The position numbers and the translations under genes are program-made. The notes under the pieces are model-generated. The model was given only the letters and a program-made list of their open reading frames with translations. It had not been told where the DNA came from and did no database searches. Positions 1 to 5,202 of a DNA stretch of 5,621 nucleotides are shown here, piece after piece; positions within the stretch are counted from its first letter, which is position 1; each line of letters starts with the position of its first letter. Source of the DNA: Calditrichia bacterium (lineage in GTDB: Bacteria > Calditrichota > Calditrichia > Calditrichales > Calditrichaceae); assembly GCA_027039465.1 (NCBI GenBank), contig JALWEA010000040.1, forward strand, positions 1 to 5,621, in the 5' to 3' direction.

Positions 1-420
1 ATACAAATTGTCGCCGGAATAGCTCGCCTGAGGATTTTCAATTGTCCGATAATTGCGTTGCAGCCAATAAAAACGATGCCGCATCGGCGGATTAAGAACA
101 ATAAAAGGCCGAATGCGCCGATACTGCTCGGCACCTACGATGGCTTTAATCGGACGCAAGGACTTAAATGGCCCTTTTTGACGGCGTATTTCCAGAATTT
201 TGTCGATCACGGATGCCGAAAGCAAAGGAATGCGTTGCCAATCCGCTTTGTCCGCCTTGTTTACAACAATCGGGTTCTCCTGCAAATCTTGCAACAGTTC
301 GGCTAAAGCCGCATCTTCCTTAATCAAATCCAACCAGGGCTCCAGTGCATTTTCCTCCTGTGCTAAGCACAAAAAAGGGAACAAAACAGCCATGGTTAGA
401 AGGCCAAAAAAGTAGCGCAT
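1..420 (-). CDS. Secreted helix-hairpin-helix (ComEA-like) protein, N-terminal 140 residues, cut by window edge
   Basis: Reading leftward from the ATG at 420, the frame stays open for all 140 codons to base 1, so the C-terminal part is missing. Residues 1-20 look like a Sec signal peptide (MRYFFGLLTMAVLFPFLCLA, then QEEN). Residues about 50-92 match the helix-hairpin-helix pattern of ComEA-type and related proteins: an 'N-P-x-V-V-N-K-A' lead-in, 'IPLLS' turn, then 'ILEIRRQKGPFKSL'. In the family this motif binds DNA non-specifically, but in FCB bacteria it also occurs at the N-terminus of longer secreted proteins of unknown role, and a DNA-uptake function is not shown here. It is separated by 184 bases from the upstream transport operon on the same strand and may have its own promoter. 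No clear Shine-Dalgarno sequence precedes the ATG. The coding and domain call is fairly sure; the function is open. Confidence 0.8.
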   Translation of the reverse strand, partial: MRYFFGLLTMAVLFPFLCLAQEENALEPWLDLIKEDAALAELLQDLQENPIVVNKADKADWQRIPLLSASVIDKILEIRRQKGPFKSLRPIKAIVGAEQYRRIRPFIVLNPPMRHRFYWLQRNYRTIENPQASYSGDNLY

Positions 421-499
421 TTTTAAAAATCGGTTAAAATTTCGGGTTGGATTCCGTTCCGCAGAGTTTTTAAGAAGATTCCTATTCTAAAGAAAAGTA

Positions 500-529
500 A
501 AAAGATAATTCGTGCTACGCAAATCCAAA
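500..529 (-). promoter_or_regulatory. Possible Bacteroidota-type promoter for the HhH gene
   Basis: On the minus strand, TTTG (526-529) and TATCTTTT (500-507) are 18 bases apart. This resembles the -33 TTTG / -7 TAnnTTTG promoter described for Bacteroidota, with one mismatch in the -7 element. It lies about 80 bases upstream of the ATG at 420. Short AT-rich matches of this kind arise easily by chance. Confidence 0.2.
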
Positions 530-604
530 AGACAAGTTTTTGCCCGATTTGCGGGTAAATTAACGGCCTCGTTTATTGGAAAGGTTTGCATCCGTTTTTA
601 ATTA

Positions 605-1339
605 TCAGGGATTAAAAAATTTCTTAACCGGTTCCGATTCCGAAGCCATGGCCTGCTCCATTGTTCCTAAAAAGGCTATTCGGCCTTTGTCCAAAAACAG
701 GATCCTATCGGCAATACGCTTAATGCTGGTCAATTCATGGGTAACCACAACGAGCGTCATGCCCAACAATTTACGCAAATCAAGCAGTAGCCGATCCAAC
801 GATGCGGCGGTAACCGGATCCAAACCGGCAGCCGGTTCGTCGGCAAACAAAATCGGCGGATCAAGCGCGATGGCCCTGGCTAAAGCCGCCCGTTTGCGCA
901 TGCCTCCGGAAAGCTCCGAAGGCAATAATTCGGCGGCGTGAGGCAAACCGACCAACTTTAATTTAAGCCGTACCAATTGATTAATGAGATCCGTTTTCAA
1001 ATTCGTGTGCTGTTCATAAGGAATAGCCACATTATCGGCCACGGTGATTGAATTGAGCAAGGCTCCGTTTTGAAATAAGACGCCGATTTTGCGCATTAAA
1101 ATCATCGCCTTTTTTTCGGGTAGGCTTAATAAATCGTGTCCGAGTAAATAAATCTTTCCCGAAAAGGGATAAAGCAAACCGATCAAATGTTTCAAAAGCG
1201 TAGTTTTACCGCAGCCACTGGTTCCCAAAATAACCAAAATTTCGCCTTCGTAAACTTCAAAAGAAACATCCTTCAAAATGACGGTTTCGTTGTAACCCCC
1301 TGTTAAATTTTCCACTTTTATGAGCGCTTTCGAAGTCAA
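605..1339 (-). CDS. mlaF: ABC transporter ATP-binding protein, MlaF-like (phospholipid/MCE transport)
   Basis: This 244-residue cytoplasmic ATPase should power the MCE lipid transporter encoded just upstream. All nucleotide-binding motifs are present: Walker A GTSGCGKT at residues 39-46, Q-loop Gln90 (VLFQNGALL), signature LSGGM at 143-147, Walker B ILFADEP at 163-169 with catalytic Glu168, D-loop AGLDP, and switch His201 (VVTHE). The 'FQNGALLNSITVADNVAIP' stretch and 'SGGMRKRAALARAIALDP' are typical of MlaF/Ttg2A rather than of general importers. Length is normal for the family. The start ATG overlaps the stop of the permease gene by 4 bases (ATGA), which suggests translational coupling. It is the last gene of the operon, and no convincing terminator follows before the HhH gene. 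The family is very sure; the lipid substrate is inferred. Confidence 0.95.
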   Translation of the reverse strand: MTSKALIKVENLTGGYNETVILKDVSFEVYEGEILVILGTSGCGKTTLLKHLIGLLYPFSGKIYLLGHDLLSLPEKKAMILMRKIGVLFQNGALLNSITVADNVAIPYEQHTNLKTDLINQLVRLKLKLVGLPHAAELLPSELSGGMRKRAALARAIALDPPILFADEPAAGLDPVTAASLDRLLLDLRKLLGMTLVVVTHELTSIKRIADRILFLDKGRIAFLGTMEQAMASESEPVKKFFNP

Positions 1340-2424
1340 AACGAAGGCCCTCCAAAGTAGAAGATCAATCCCAGAATACTGTCCGCCACAATCACAAAAA
1401 AGATGGAAGCAACAACCGAACTCGTTGTTACTTTGCCCACGCCTTCGGCACCGCCTCTGGCTTTGAATCCAAAATAGGTGGCAGTCAGCAAAATGATCAC
1501 GGCAAAGGTGACGCTTTTAACCAGGCCCGTAAAAATTTCCTTGTAGCGAAGAACGGAGATTACTTCTTTAAAAAACGGCAATAAATCAATATCCAAATAC
1601 GTCACGCCAATAACCGCTCCGCCGATGATGCCGATGACGTTGGCAAAAACGGTCAGTAACGGCAAAACAATTAAAAGGGCATACAATTTCGGGACAATCA
1701 AATAAGGCAAAGGGTCAACGCCCATCACGTTCAGGGCATCGATTTCTTCGGATACTTTCATGGTGGCAATCTCGGCGGTAATGGCCGATCCGGAACGTCC
1801 GGCCACCAGAATGGCGGTGATTAGCGGCCCCATTTCACTAATCATGGCAACGGCAACCAAGTCGGCTACGTAAATATTCGCCCCGAAAAGACGCAATTGA
1901 GCGGCCGACTGCAGTGCCAGAATAAAACCGATTAAGAAGGCAATTAATCCGACAATAAACAAGGCATTAACGCCAATTTGAACGCCCTGATTAATCACCT
2001 CCGAACGGCGACGCAATTTTTTACGGAAGAATGCCACAAAAGCCCAGTAAAAAATATCGGCGAATAAAACAAGCGATTCGATAAAATAGGACATCCATTG
2101 ATGAGCGCTATCACCGATGCGGACAAAAATATTTTCTTTGGCGGGCTTGGATGCCGGCTTTGATTCGATCGGAGCAAACAATTGTAAAGTGTGCGATACA
2201 TTCGCACTCATACCTTCAAACCGAACTTGCTTGTCCGCTTCACGAAGGCGGTTGGCAAAGGACTGAATAAAAACCGCACCGGTACTATCCAATGTGTGCA
2301 CTTCCCCGAAATCCAAAACAATTTCTTTTAGCGGATTCTTCAGCAGAGATTTTAATTCGCTTTCCAATGAAGGGACTTCGTAATAAGTAATACGCTCCGG
2401 CAGTTTATGGATTATTGCGTTCAT
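1336..2424 (-). CDS. mlaE: MlaE-family ABC permease with N-terminal STAS (MlaB-like) domain
   Basis: This 362-residue inner-membrane permease has two parts. Residues about 1-90 are a STAS domain with the diagnostic 'LDFGEVHTLDSTGAVF' segment; Ser47 in DSTG is the position phosphorylated in anti-sigma-antagonist relatives. In E. coli the STAS protein MlaB is separate and binds the ATPase MlaF; here it is fused to the permease, as in many other phyla. Residues about 110-362 are the MlaE domain, with several hydrophobic helices (about 150-172, 185-212, 245-275, 300-320, 336-357) and the family hallmark 'EMGPLITAILVAGRSGSA' followed by 'EIDALNVMGVDPLPYLIVPK' (residues 197-246). The ATG at 2424 lies inside the end of the lipoprotein gene, a 20-base overlap, with an AGGA about 12 bases upstream. 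It should form the membrane core of the transporter with the MlaF-like ATPase and MCE protein. Confidence 0.95.
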   Translation of the reverse strand: MNAIIHKLPERITYYEVPSLESELKSLLKNPLKEIVLDFGEVHTLDSTGAVFIQSFANRLREADKQVRFEGMSANVSHTLQLFAPIESKPASKPAKENIFVRIGDSAHQWMSYFIESLVLFADIFYWAFVAFFRKKLRRRSEVINQGVQIGVNALFIVGLIAFLIGFILALQSAAQLRLFGANIYVADLVAVAMISEMGPLITAILVAGRSGSAITAEIATMKVSEEIDALNVMGVDPLPYLIVPKLYALLIVLPLLTVFANVIGIIGGAVIGVTYLDIDLLPFFKEVISVLRYKEIFTGLVKSVTFAVIILLTATYFGFKARGGAEGVGKVTTSSVVASIFFVIVADSILGLIFYFGGPSF

Positions 2425-3082
2425 GCCCTGCCATGTCCTTTTCCAACTTAGAAATGGTTTTCCGGATGAAGGTATCCACTTCGCCGTTTAAAATACGATT
2501 TACAGCTACCACAAAATCATTCATGCTGCTTTTCTTGGGTAACGGCTCCGAACGGTCGAATGCATGTTCCACCAATATCTTCCCTGTTCGGAAATCTTTA
2601 AAATCCAGCACCATTTGGATGTGAGCCACCGGCTTTTTGATTTTACCCGTCGGTTTTTGCCATTCCAACAGATCAATCGTACCGTCAATCATGTATTGGG
2701 GAGCCTTTGTGGTGAGCTCAATGGAACTTTCTCGAAAAACTTTCAGAATTTCAAGTCTGCGCCAAATAAAAAATCGCAGAGCCTCATCAAGCGGTTCCCC
2801 CCAGACATGGTAAACATAGTATTGTAATTCATTGCTCTTACTACGCAAAGCAATTTGTCTTGTCTTGAATGCAGGACGAATCGTAAGCGGGTTTACAAGT
2901 ACCGAATAGGGCAGTTCGTCATATTGAACAGAATCGGCTAAAACAGGCGTTAACGAAGGCTCAAGGACGTAATATTTTTTCAAAATTCGCTTGCTGGCGC
3001 ACCCGTTCATTAAAAAAAACGATACGGCTAATAATCCGATTAAAATCAATTGGGTAGGACGTTTATTTTTTAAGTTTTTCAT
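2405..3082 (-). CDS. ABC-type transport auxiliary lipoprotein (PqiC-like)
   Basis: I place the start at the ATG at 3082, giving 225 residues. The frame extends to a TTG at 3112, but the ATG version gives a clean lipoprotein signal (basic KNLKNKRPT, hydrophobic QLILIGLLAVSFFL, then MNGC with lipidated Cys28) and has GGAG 10 bases upstream. Alanine at +2 after the cysteine fits outer-membrane sorting by the E. coli rule, which may not hold here. The mature part starts 'YYVLEPS' and contains 'YSVLVNPLTIRPAFKTRQIALRS' and 'YYVYHVWGEPLDEALRFFI', the layout of the ABC-transport auxiliary lipoprotein family (PqiC/YmbA). Members of that family partner MCE proteins at the outer membrane. The gene overlaps the MCE gene by 20 bases upstream and the permease gene by 20 bases downstream. 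The family call rests on pattern and context. Confidence 0.85.
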   Translation of the reverse strand: MKNLKNKRPTQLILIGLLAVSFFLMNGCASKRILKKYYVLEPSLTPVLADSVQYDELPYSVLVNPLTIRPAFKTRQIALRSKSNELQYYVYHVWGEPLDEALRFFIWRRLEILKVFRESSIELTTKAPQYMIDGTIDLLEWQKPTGKIKKPVAHIQMVLDFKDFRTGKILVEHAFDRSEPLPKKSSMNDFVVAVNRILNGEVDTFIRKTISKLEKDMAGHERNNP

Positions 3083-4046
3083 CTGGAGGATTCTCCGGTT
3101 TTGTACCACCAATTAGAACAGACGGGTCTTCTTCGATTTCCTTAGCCGCCGTATTCAATGCCCGCACCATTTGATTCAATTGCTCCATAGTTTGATTAAG
3201 ACGCAGGCTATTCATTTTAACCAAATTATCCATTTGTTGAAGCAGGTTTCTCAAATAGCCGATGGCCAGATTCACCTGTTCATCGAATTTGTAAATATTG
3301 GCTTTATTGAGTTTGTCCGCGACCTGCGCAATGTTTCGCATGGTCATCTTCAAAGTATCCGAATTGGCTACGGTTTCCAATGCGTATAATGTCCGCCTGG
3401 CTGAAGCCGAGGCAAGCGCAAGATTGGTCGCGGATGAATCCAAATTTACTAGAATATGTCGTAAATTCGGCTCGGTAACGTTAACCAGGTGGTTGATGTT
3501 GCTCATAGTAACGGTGGATTGATCGACCAAACGAAATACTTTTTCACGATTGGTCTGATTGGTAAATTCGATTAAATTGTTTAAAACCAATTCCGCTTTC
3601 TCGGCCAATATTTCCGCCTTGCCGGTGATCTCTTCGGTTAACGACTTGCCAGGTTTAATATAGCCGCCCGGTTTGAGTAAGGGCGCTTGCGGTGTACCGC
3701 CTCTTAATTCGATTATTTTAAGACCGGTAATGCCCACGGCGGAAATGTTTGCCGTTACGTCTTGTTTGATCGGCGTATGTTTTTTTACGGCAATCGTTAC
3801 AATAATTTCACCGACATTTTTGGGGTTAATGCGAATATCCTGCACCGTACCAACACGAACCCCCAAATACTTTACGGAACTTCCAATATCGAGACCGGAA
3901 ACGGAAACGTTTTTGTATTTAATATAATAAATATCTTTTTGTTTAAAGAAGCGATCGATGGACAGAAGCAATAAAATGCCGATTAAAAGAAAAGTGCCGA
4001 CGACAATAAAAACACCGAGACGAATTTTTTGCGAACGCGTAACCAT
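3063..4046 (-). CDS. mlaD: MCE/MlaD-family substrate-binding protein of lipid ABC transporter
   Basis: This 327-residue protein is anchored in the inner membrane by one N-terminal helix (residues about 9-30) and faces the periplasm. Residues about 38-118 are a single MCE domain: 'YYIKYKNVSVSGLDIGSSVKYLGVRVGTVQDI' then 'ISAVGITGLKIIELRGG'. In MlaD and relatives this domain forms a hexameric ring with a hydrophobic pore for lipids. Residues about 140-310 are a long, mostly helical region, as in MCE proteins that form a needle-like extension. The charged, proline-rich tail (KPENPPDEKLKK) has the next gene's start within it. It is the first gene of the operon, with its ATG next to a 9-bp inverted repeat and no visible Shine-Dalgarno sequence. 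The single MCE domain favours the MlaD type over multi-domain PqiB or LetB, although the lipoprotein partner is PqiC-like. Confidence 0.93.
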   Translation of the reverse strand: MVTRSQKIRLGVFIVVGTFLLIGILLLLSIDRFFKQKDIYYIKYKNVSVSGLDIGSSVKYLGVRVGTVQDIRINPKNVGEIIVTIAVKKHTPIKQDVTANISAVGITGLKIIELRGGTPQAPLLKPGGYIKPGKSLTEEITGKAEILAEKAELVLNNLIEFTNQTNREKVFRLVDQSTVTMSNINHLVNVTEPNLRHILVNLDSSATNLALASASARRTLYALETVANSDTLKMTMRNIAQVADKLNKANIYKFDEQVNLAIGYLRNLLQQMDNLVKMNSLRLNQTMEQLNQMVRALNTAAKEIEEDPSVLIGGTKPENPPDEKLKK

Positions 4047-4051
4047 GTATT

Positions 4052-4086
4052 TTAATCCGTTTTTTATTTTTAAAGTTACGGATTAA
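4052..4086. promoter_or_regulatory. 9-bp perfect inverted repeat upstream of the MCE operon
   Basis: TTAATCCGT (4052-4060) and ACGGATTAA (4078-4086) are exact reverse complements with a 17-base AT-rich spacer. The left arm ends 5 bases from the MCE start codon at 4046. Half-site centres are 26 bases apart. This could be an operator for a dimeric regulator, or a 5' leader hairpin covering the translation start. No regulator gene is visible in the window, so its role is inferred. Confidence 0.5.
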
Positions 4087-4101
4087 CTTTTCCATGCGCA
4101 A
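4073..4101 (-). promoter_or_regulatory. Weak candidate promoter for the mla-like operon
   Basis: On the minus strand TTGCGC (4096-4101) and TAACTT (4073-4078) are separated by 17 bases; the second also reads TAnnTTTA, near the Bacteroidota -7 element. It sits 27 bases upstream of the MCE start and overlaps one arm of the inverted repeat, so a protein bound to the repeat would block it. The match to consensus is poor. Confidence 0.2.
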
Positions 4102-4165
4102 CAAATTGAACAAAAGACAATGAAAAGGGTTAAATAAAAAAATTAAAATTTTAAGAAAGATTTGT

Positions 4166-4194
4166 TTGCCTAATTACAAAAAACTAATTATATT
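4166..4194 (+). promoter_or_regulatory. Candidate promoter for the small membrane protein/tRNA unit
   Basis: TTGCCT (4166-4171) and TATATT (4189-4194) are 17 bases apart, a good spacing, with 4/6 and 5/6 matches to the sigma-70 consensus. The same site also reads TTTG...TATATTTA, near the Bacteroidota form. It lies 27 bases upstream of the ATG at 4222, in the only gap between two divergent genes. Confidence 0.4.
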
Positions 4195-4221
4195 TAGCAC
4201 TCATTTAAAGGCGGTAACGAT

Positions 4222-4476
4222 ATGGCACGTACGATTGAAAAAAAGAAAAAGTTTAAAGAGAAACAAGTCCCTTCCATTATCATTGGTAAACGTAAAAAGA
4301 CATTGTTTCTCGTTGGATTTTTCCTTTTAATTCTCGGTTATTTTTTTATGGCGCAGCCGCCGGTGTACGGTTTTATGTCCTTGCATCTTGCGCCCATAAT
4401 TTTGATCATTGCCTATTTGATCATTTTCCCCATCGCGATTATGATCAAAGACAAAGCGCCTCAATCGGGCGATTAG
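4222..4476 (+). CDS. Small two-helix membrane protein (DUF3098-like)
   Basis: The predicted protein has 84 residues. Residues 1-26 are strongly basic (KKKKFKEK, GKRKK) and should stay in the cytoplasm. Two hydrophobic helices follow, about 27-44 and 53-75, joined by a short 'MAQPPVYGFMS' turn; the tail is short and charged. This architecture, with 'SLHLAPIILIIAYLIIFPIAIM' as the second helix, resembles the small DUF3098-type proteins of the Bacteroidota group, whose function is unknown. An AAAGG lies 10 bases before the ATG. The last two codons and the TAG stop (4471-4476) are made from the start of the first tRNA-like copy, so the end of this protein may have been set by duplication of tRNA DNA. 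Coding is likely because of the codon pattern and promoter; family membership is tentative. Confidence 0.72.
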   Translation: MARTIEKKKKFKEKQVPSIIIGKRKKTLFLVGFFLLILGYFFMAQPPVYGFMSLHLAPIILIIAYLIIFPIAIMIKDKAPQSGD

Positions 4477-4543
4477 CTCAGTTGGTTTAGAGCATCCCGA
4501 CTTGTCGGGAGGGTCGTAGGTTCTTTTAAAACTTTTTACATTG
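4467..4543 (+). pseudogene. tRNA-Val-like copy 1, anticodon arm replaced by a palindrome
   Basis: Bases 4467-4494 equal the acceptor 5' strand and D arm of the tRNA-Val at 4621. The anticodon arm is replaced by TCCCGACTTGTCGGGA (4495-4510), a 7-bp inverted repeat with 2 central bases. The variable region and 5' half of the T arm then match up to GGTTC, after which the sequence becomes TTTTAAAACTTTTTACATTG. The 3' T-stem, acceptor 3' strand and any readable anticodon loop are missing, so it cannot be a normal tRNA. It overlaps the last codons of the upstream membrane-protein gene. Confidence 0.85.
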
Positions 4544-4620
4544 GGGCGATTAGCTCAGTTGGTTTAGAGCATCCCGACACGTCGGGAGGGTCGTAGGTTC
4601 TTTTAAAACTTTTTACATTG
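4544..4620 (+). pseudogene. tRNA-Val-like copy 2, anticodon arm replaced by a palindrome
   Basis: This is identical to copy 1 except that the palindrome (4572-4587) has AC instead of TT at its centre, giving TCCCGACACGTCGGGA. The stem bases are unchanged. It lacks the 3' half of the T arm and the acceptor 3' strand, and ends directly against the intact tRNA. Its AT-rich tail (about 4601-4620) could hold the -10 region of the tRNA (TACATT at 4614-4619), but no good -35 is placed to match. Confidence 0.85.
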
Positions 4621-4695
4621 GGGCGATTAGCTCAGTTGGTTTAGAGCACCTGCCTTACAAGCAGGGGGTCGTAGGTTCGAATCCTACATCGCCCA
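4621..4695 (+). tRNA. trnV: tRNA-Val, anticodon UAC
   Basis: A complete 75-base cloverleaf can be drawn. The acceptor is GGGCGAT (4621-4627) with ATCGCCC (4688-4694). The D stem is GCTC/GAGC around AGTTGGTTTA. The anticodon stem CCTGC/GCAGG (4649-4653, 4661-4665) encloses loop CTTACAA with anticodon TAC (4656-4658), which reads GUA valine codons. The variable region is GGGTC; the T stem is GTAGG/CCTAC with loop TTCGAAT. The discriminator is A4695, and CCA is not encoded, so it must be added after transcription. It is followed at once by a strong terminator, and is probably co-transcribed with the upstream altered copies. Confidence 0.97.
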
Positions 4696-4702
4696 CGAAT
4701 AG

Positions 4703-4734
4703 AAATCCCGTCAGAGTGCGGGATTTTTTATTTT
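4703..4734 (+). terminator. Intrinsic terminator after tRNA-Val
   Basis: AAATCCCG (4703-4710) pairs perfectly with CGGGATTT (4719-4726) around an 8-base loop, and a T-rich run (TTTATTTT, 4727-4734) follows. It begins 8 bases after the tRNA end, so it should end the unit that starts upstream of the small membrane-protein gene. Confidence 0.9.
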
Positions 4735-4770
4735 AATGAAACTTTTGAAAAATTAATTTGCGATGTTCAA

Positions 4771-4814
4771 CTCACCCCCTCATTCCCCCTCTCTTCTTCG
4801 AAGAGAGGGGGACG
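4771..4814. repeat. C-rich palindromic element, likely dispersed REP/MITE-like repeat
   Basis: TCCCCCTCTCTTC (4784-4796) and GAAGAGAGGGGGA (4800-4812) form a perfect 13-bp hairpin with a TTC loop, preceded by CTCACCCCCTCAT. C-rich hairpins of this 'ctcaccccc...ccccctctc' type are common as dispersed intergenic repeats in several phyla. No T-run follows on either strand, which argues against a simple terminator. Repetition in this genome cannot be seen from one copy. Confidence 0.65.
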
Positions 4815-4962
4815 TAATCCGTTGATCAACATAGAGTTAACTATGATTAATGGGCAAGTAGAAATCGGCATCGAATATTTAAAAATTGAAAAAATACTGA
4901 AATCACGGCATTTTTTCAAAGGCTTCTTTAGTGTAATAATTTTAGAAAAAGTATGCTCAAAA

Positions 4963-5054
4963 ATTAGCTCAGTTGGTTTAGAGCATCCCGACACGTCGGG
5001 AGGGTCGCAGGTTCTGCTTGCATCCCGCTCAGCGGGTGAATCCTACATCGCCTA
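4963..5054 (+). pseudogene. tRNA-Val-like copy 4, 5'-truncated, with anticodon-arm palindrome and T-loop insertion
   Basis: Identity with the tRNA begins at ATTAGCTCAG (4963); the first 6 bases of the acceptor are missing, and the bases there are TCAAAA. The anticodon arm is again the 16-base palindrome with centre AC (4986-5001). The T arm reads GCAGGTTC (GTAGG in the tRNA), then 23 extra bases (5015-5037) containing the hairpin CCCGC-TCA-GCGGG, then GAATCCTACATCGCC-T-A, matching the tRNA 3' end with one change. The insertion sits between TTC and GAA of the T loop, exactly where copies 1 and 2 diverge from the tRNA. It cannot fold as a working tRNA. Confidence 0.85.
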
Positions 5055-5088
5055 CTCAAACATTAAACTCGCGTAGGCGGGCTTTTTT
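5049..5088 (+). terminator. Intrinsic terminator at the end of tRNA-like copy 4
   Basis: CGCCTAC (5049-5055) pairs with GTAGGCG (5073-5079) around a 17-base loop; three bases later comes TTTTTT (5083-5088), extended by ATTTTTT. The left arm includes the last bases of copy 4, so termination would compete with acceptor-like pairing. The large loop makes it weaker than the tRNA-Val terminator. Confidence 0.55.
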
Positions 5089-5115
5089 ATTTTTTGATCG
5101 GATTTGTATACGGGC

Positions 5116-5152
5116 AAAAAAATAAGGGTATCCGACATCGGATACCCTTATT
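5116..5152 (-). terminator. Strong minus-strand intrinsic terminator
   Basis: AATAAGGGTATCCGA (5121-5135) and TCGGATACCCTTATT (5138-5152) are perfect 15-bp complements with a 2-base centre. Read on the minus strand, the hairpin runs into seven T (5116-5122 complement, partly within the stem). On the plus strand no T-run follows, so the polarity is minus. No confident minus-strand gene ends here, so what it terminates is unclear. Confidence 0.75.
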
Positions 5153-5202
5153 CCACTGGAGGAGTGGCAAGTAAGGGATACGGGCTAATATCCCTCTGGG
5201 TT

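Larger units (their letters stand above)
4467..4695 (+). repeat. 77-bp tandem repeat built from tRNA-Val: two altered units plus the intact tRNA
   Basis: Unit starts GGGCGATTAGCTCAG fall at 4467, 4544 and 4621, an exact 77-base period. Units 1 (4467-4543) and 2 (4544-4620) differ at only 2 of 77 bases, both in the centre of the palindrome (TT versus AC). Unit 3 is the intact 75-base tRNA. All three share the first 28 tRNA bases and the stretch GGGTCGTAGGTTC. They differ in the anticodon arm and after the T-loop TTC. Both altered units end in the same AT-rich tail, which brings the next unit into register. Confidence 0.9.

Noticed and set aside
58..415. Plus-strand frames across the left edge
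   Set aside because: They are opposite-strand shadows of the minus-strand HhH gene, which has a signal peptide and a recognisable motif.
543..555. CCCG-ATTTG-CGGG as an operon terminator after mlaF
   Set aside because: Only a 4-bp stem, and no T-run follows on the minus strand.
3083..3112. Upstream TTG start for the auxiliary lipoprotein
   Set aside because: It would put ten extra residues before the lipoprotein signal and lengthen the overlap with the MCE gene to 50 bases; the ATG at 3082 has a GGAG and a normal signal length.
4495..4543. Palindrome of copy 1 as an intrinsic terminator for the membrane-protein gene
   Set aside because: Thirteen bases of mixed sequence (GGGTCGTAGGTTC) separate the hairpin from the T-run, too far for an intrinsic terminator.
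4467..4620. CRISPR array or direct-repeat array
   Set aside because: Only two 77-base units with no unique spacers; the units are recognisably parts of the neighbouring tRNA.
4822..5076. 84-residue plus-strand frame starting before tRNA-like copy 4
   Set aside because: It starts at TTG, and its second half is a translation of the tRNA-like copy ('ISSVGLEHP...'), a common spurious product. The first half could be a gene fragment but matches nothing I know.
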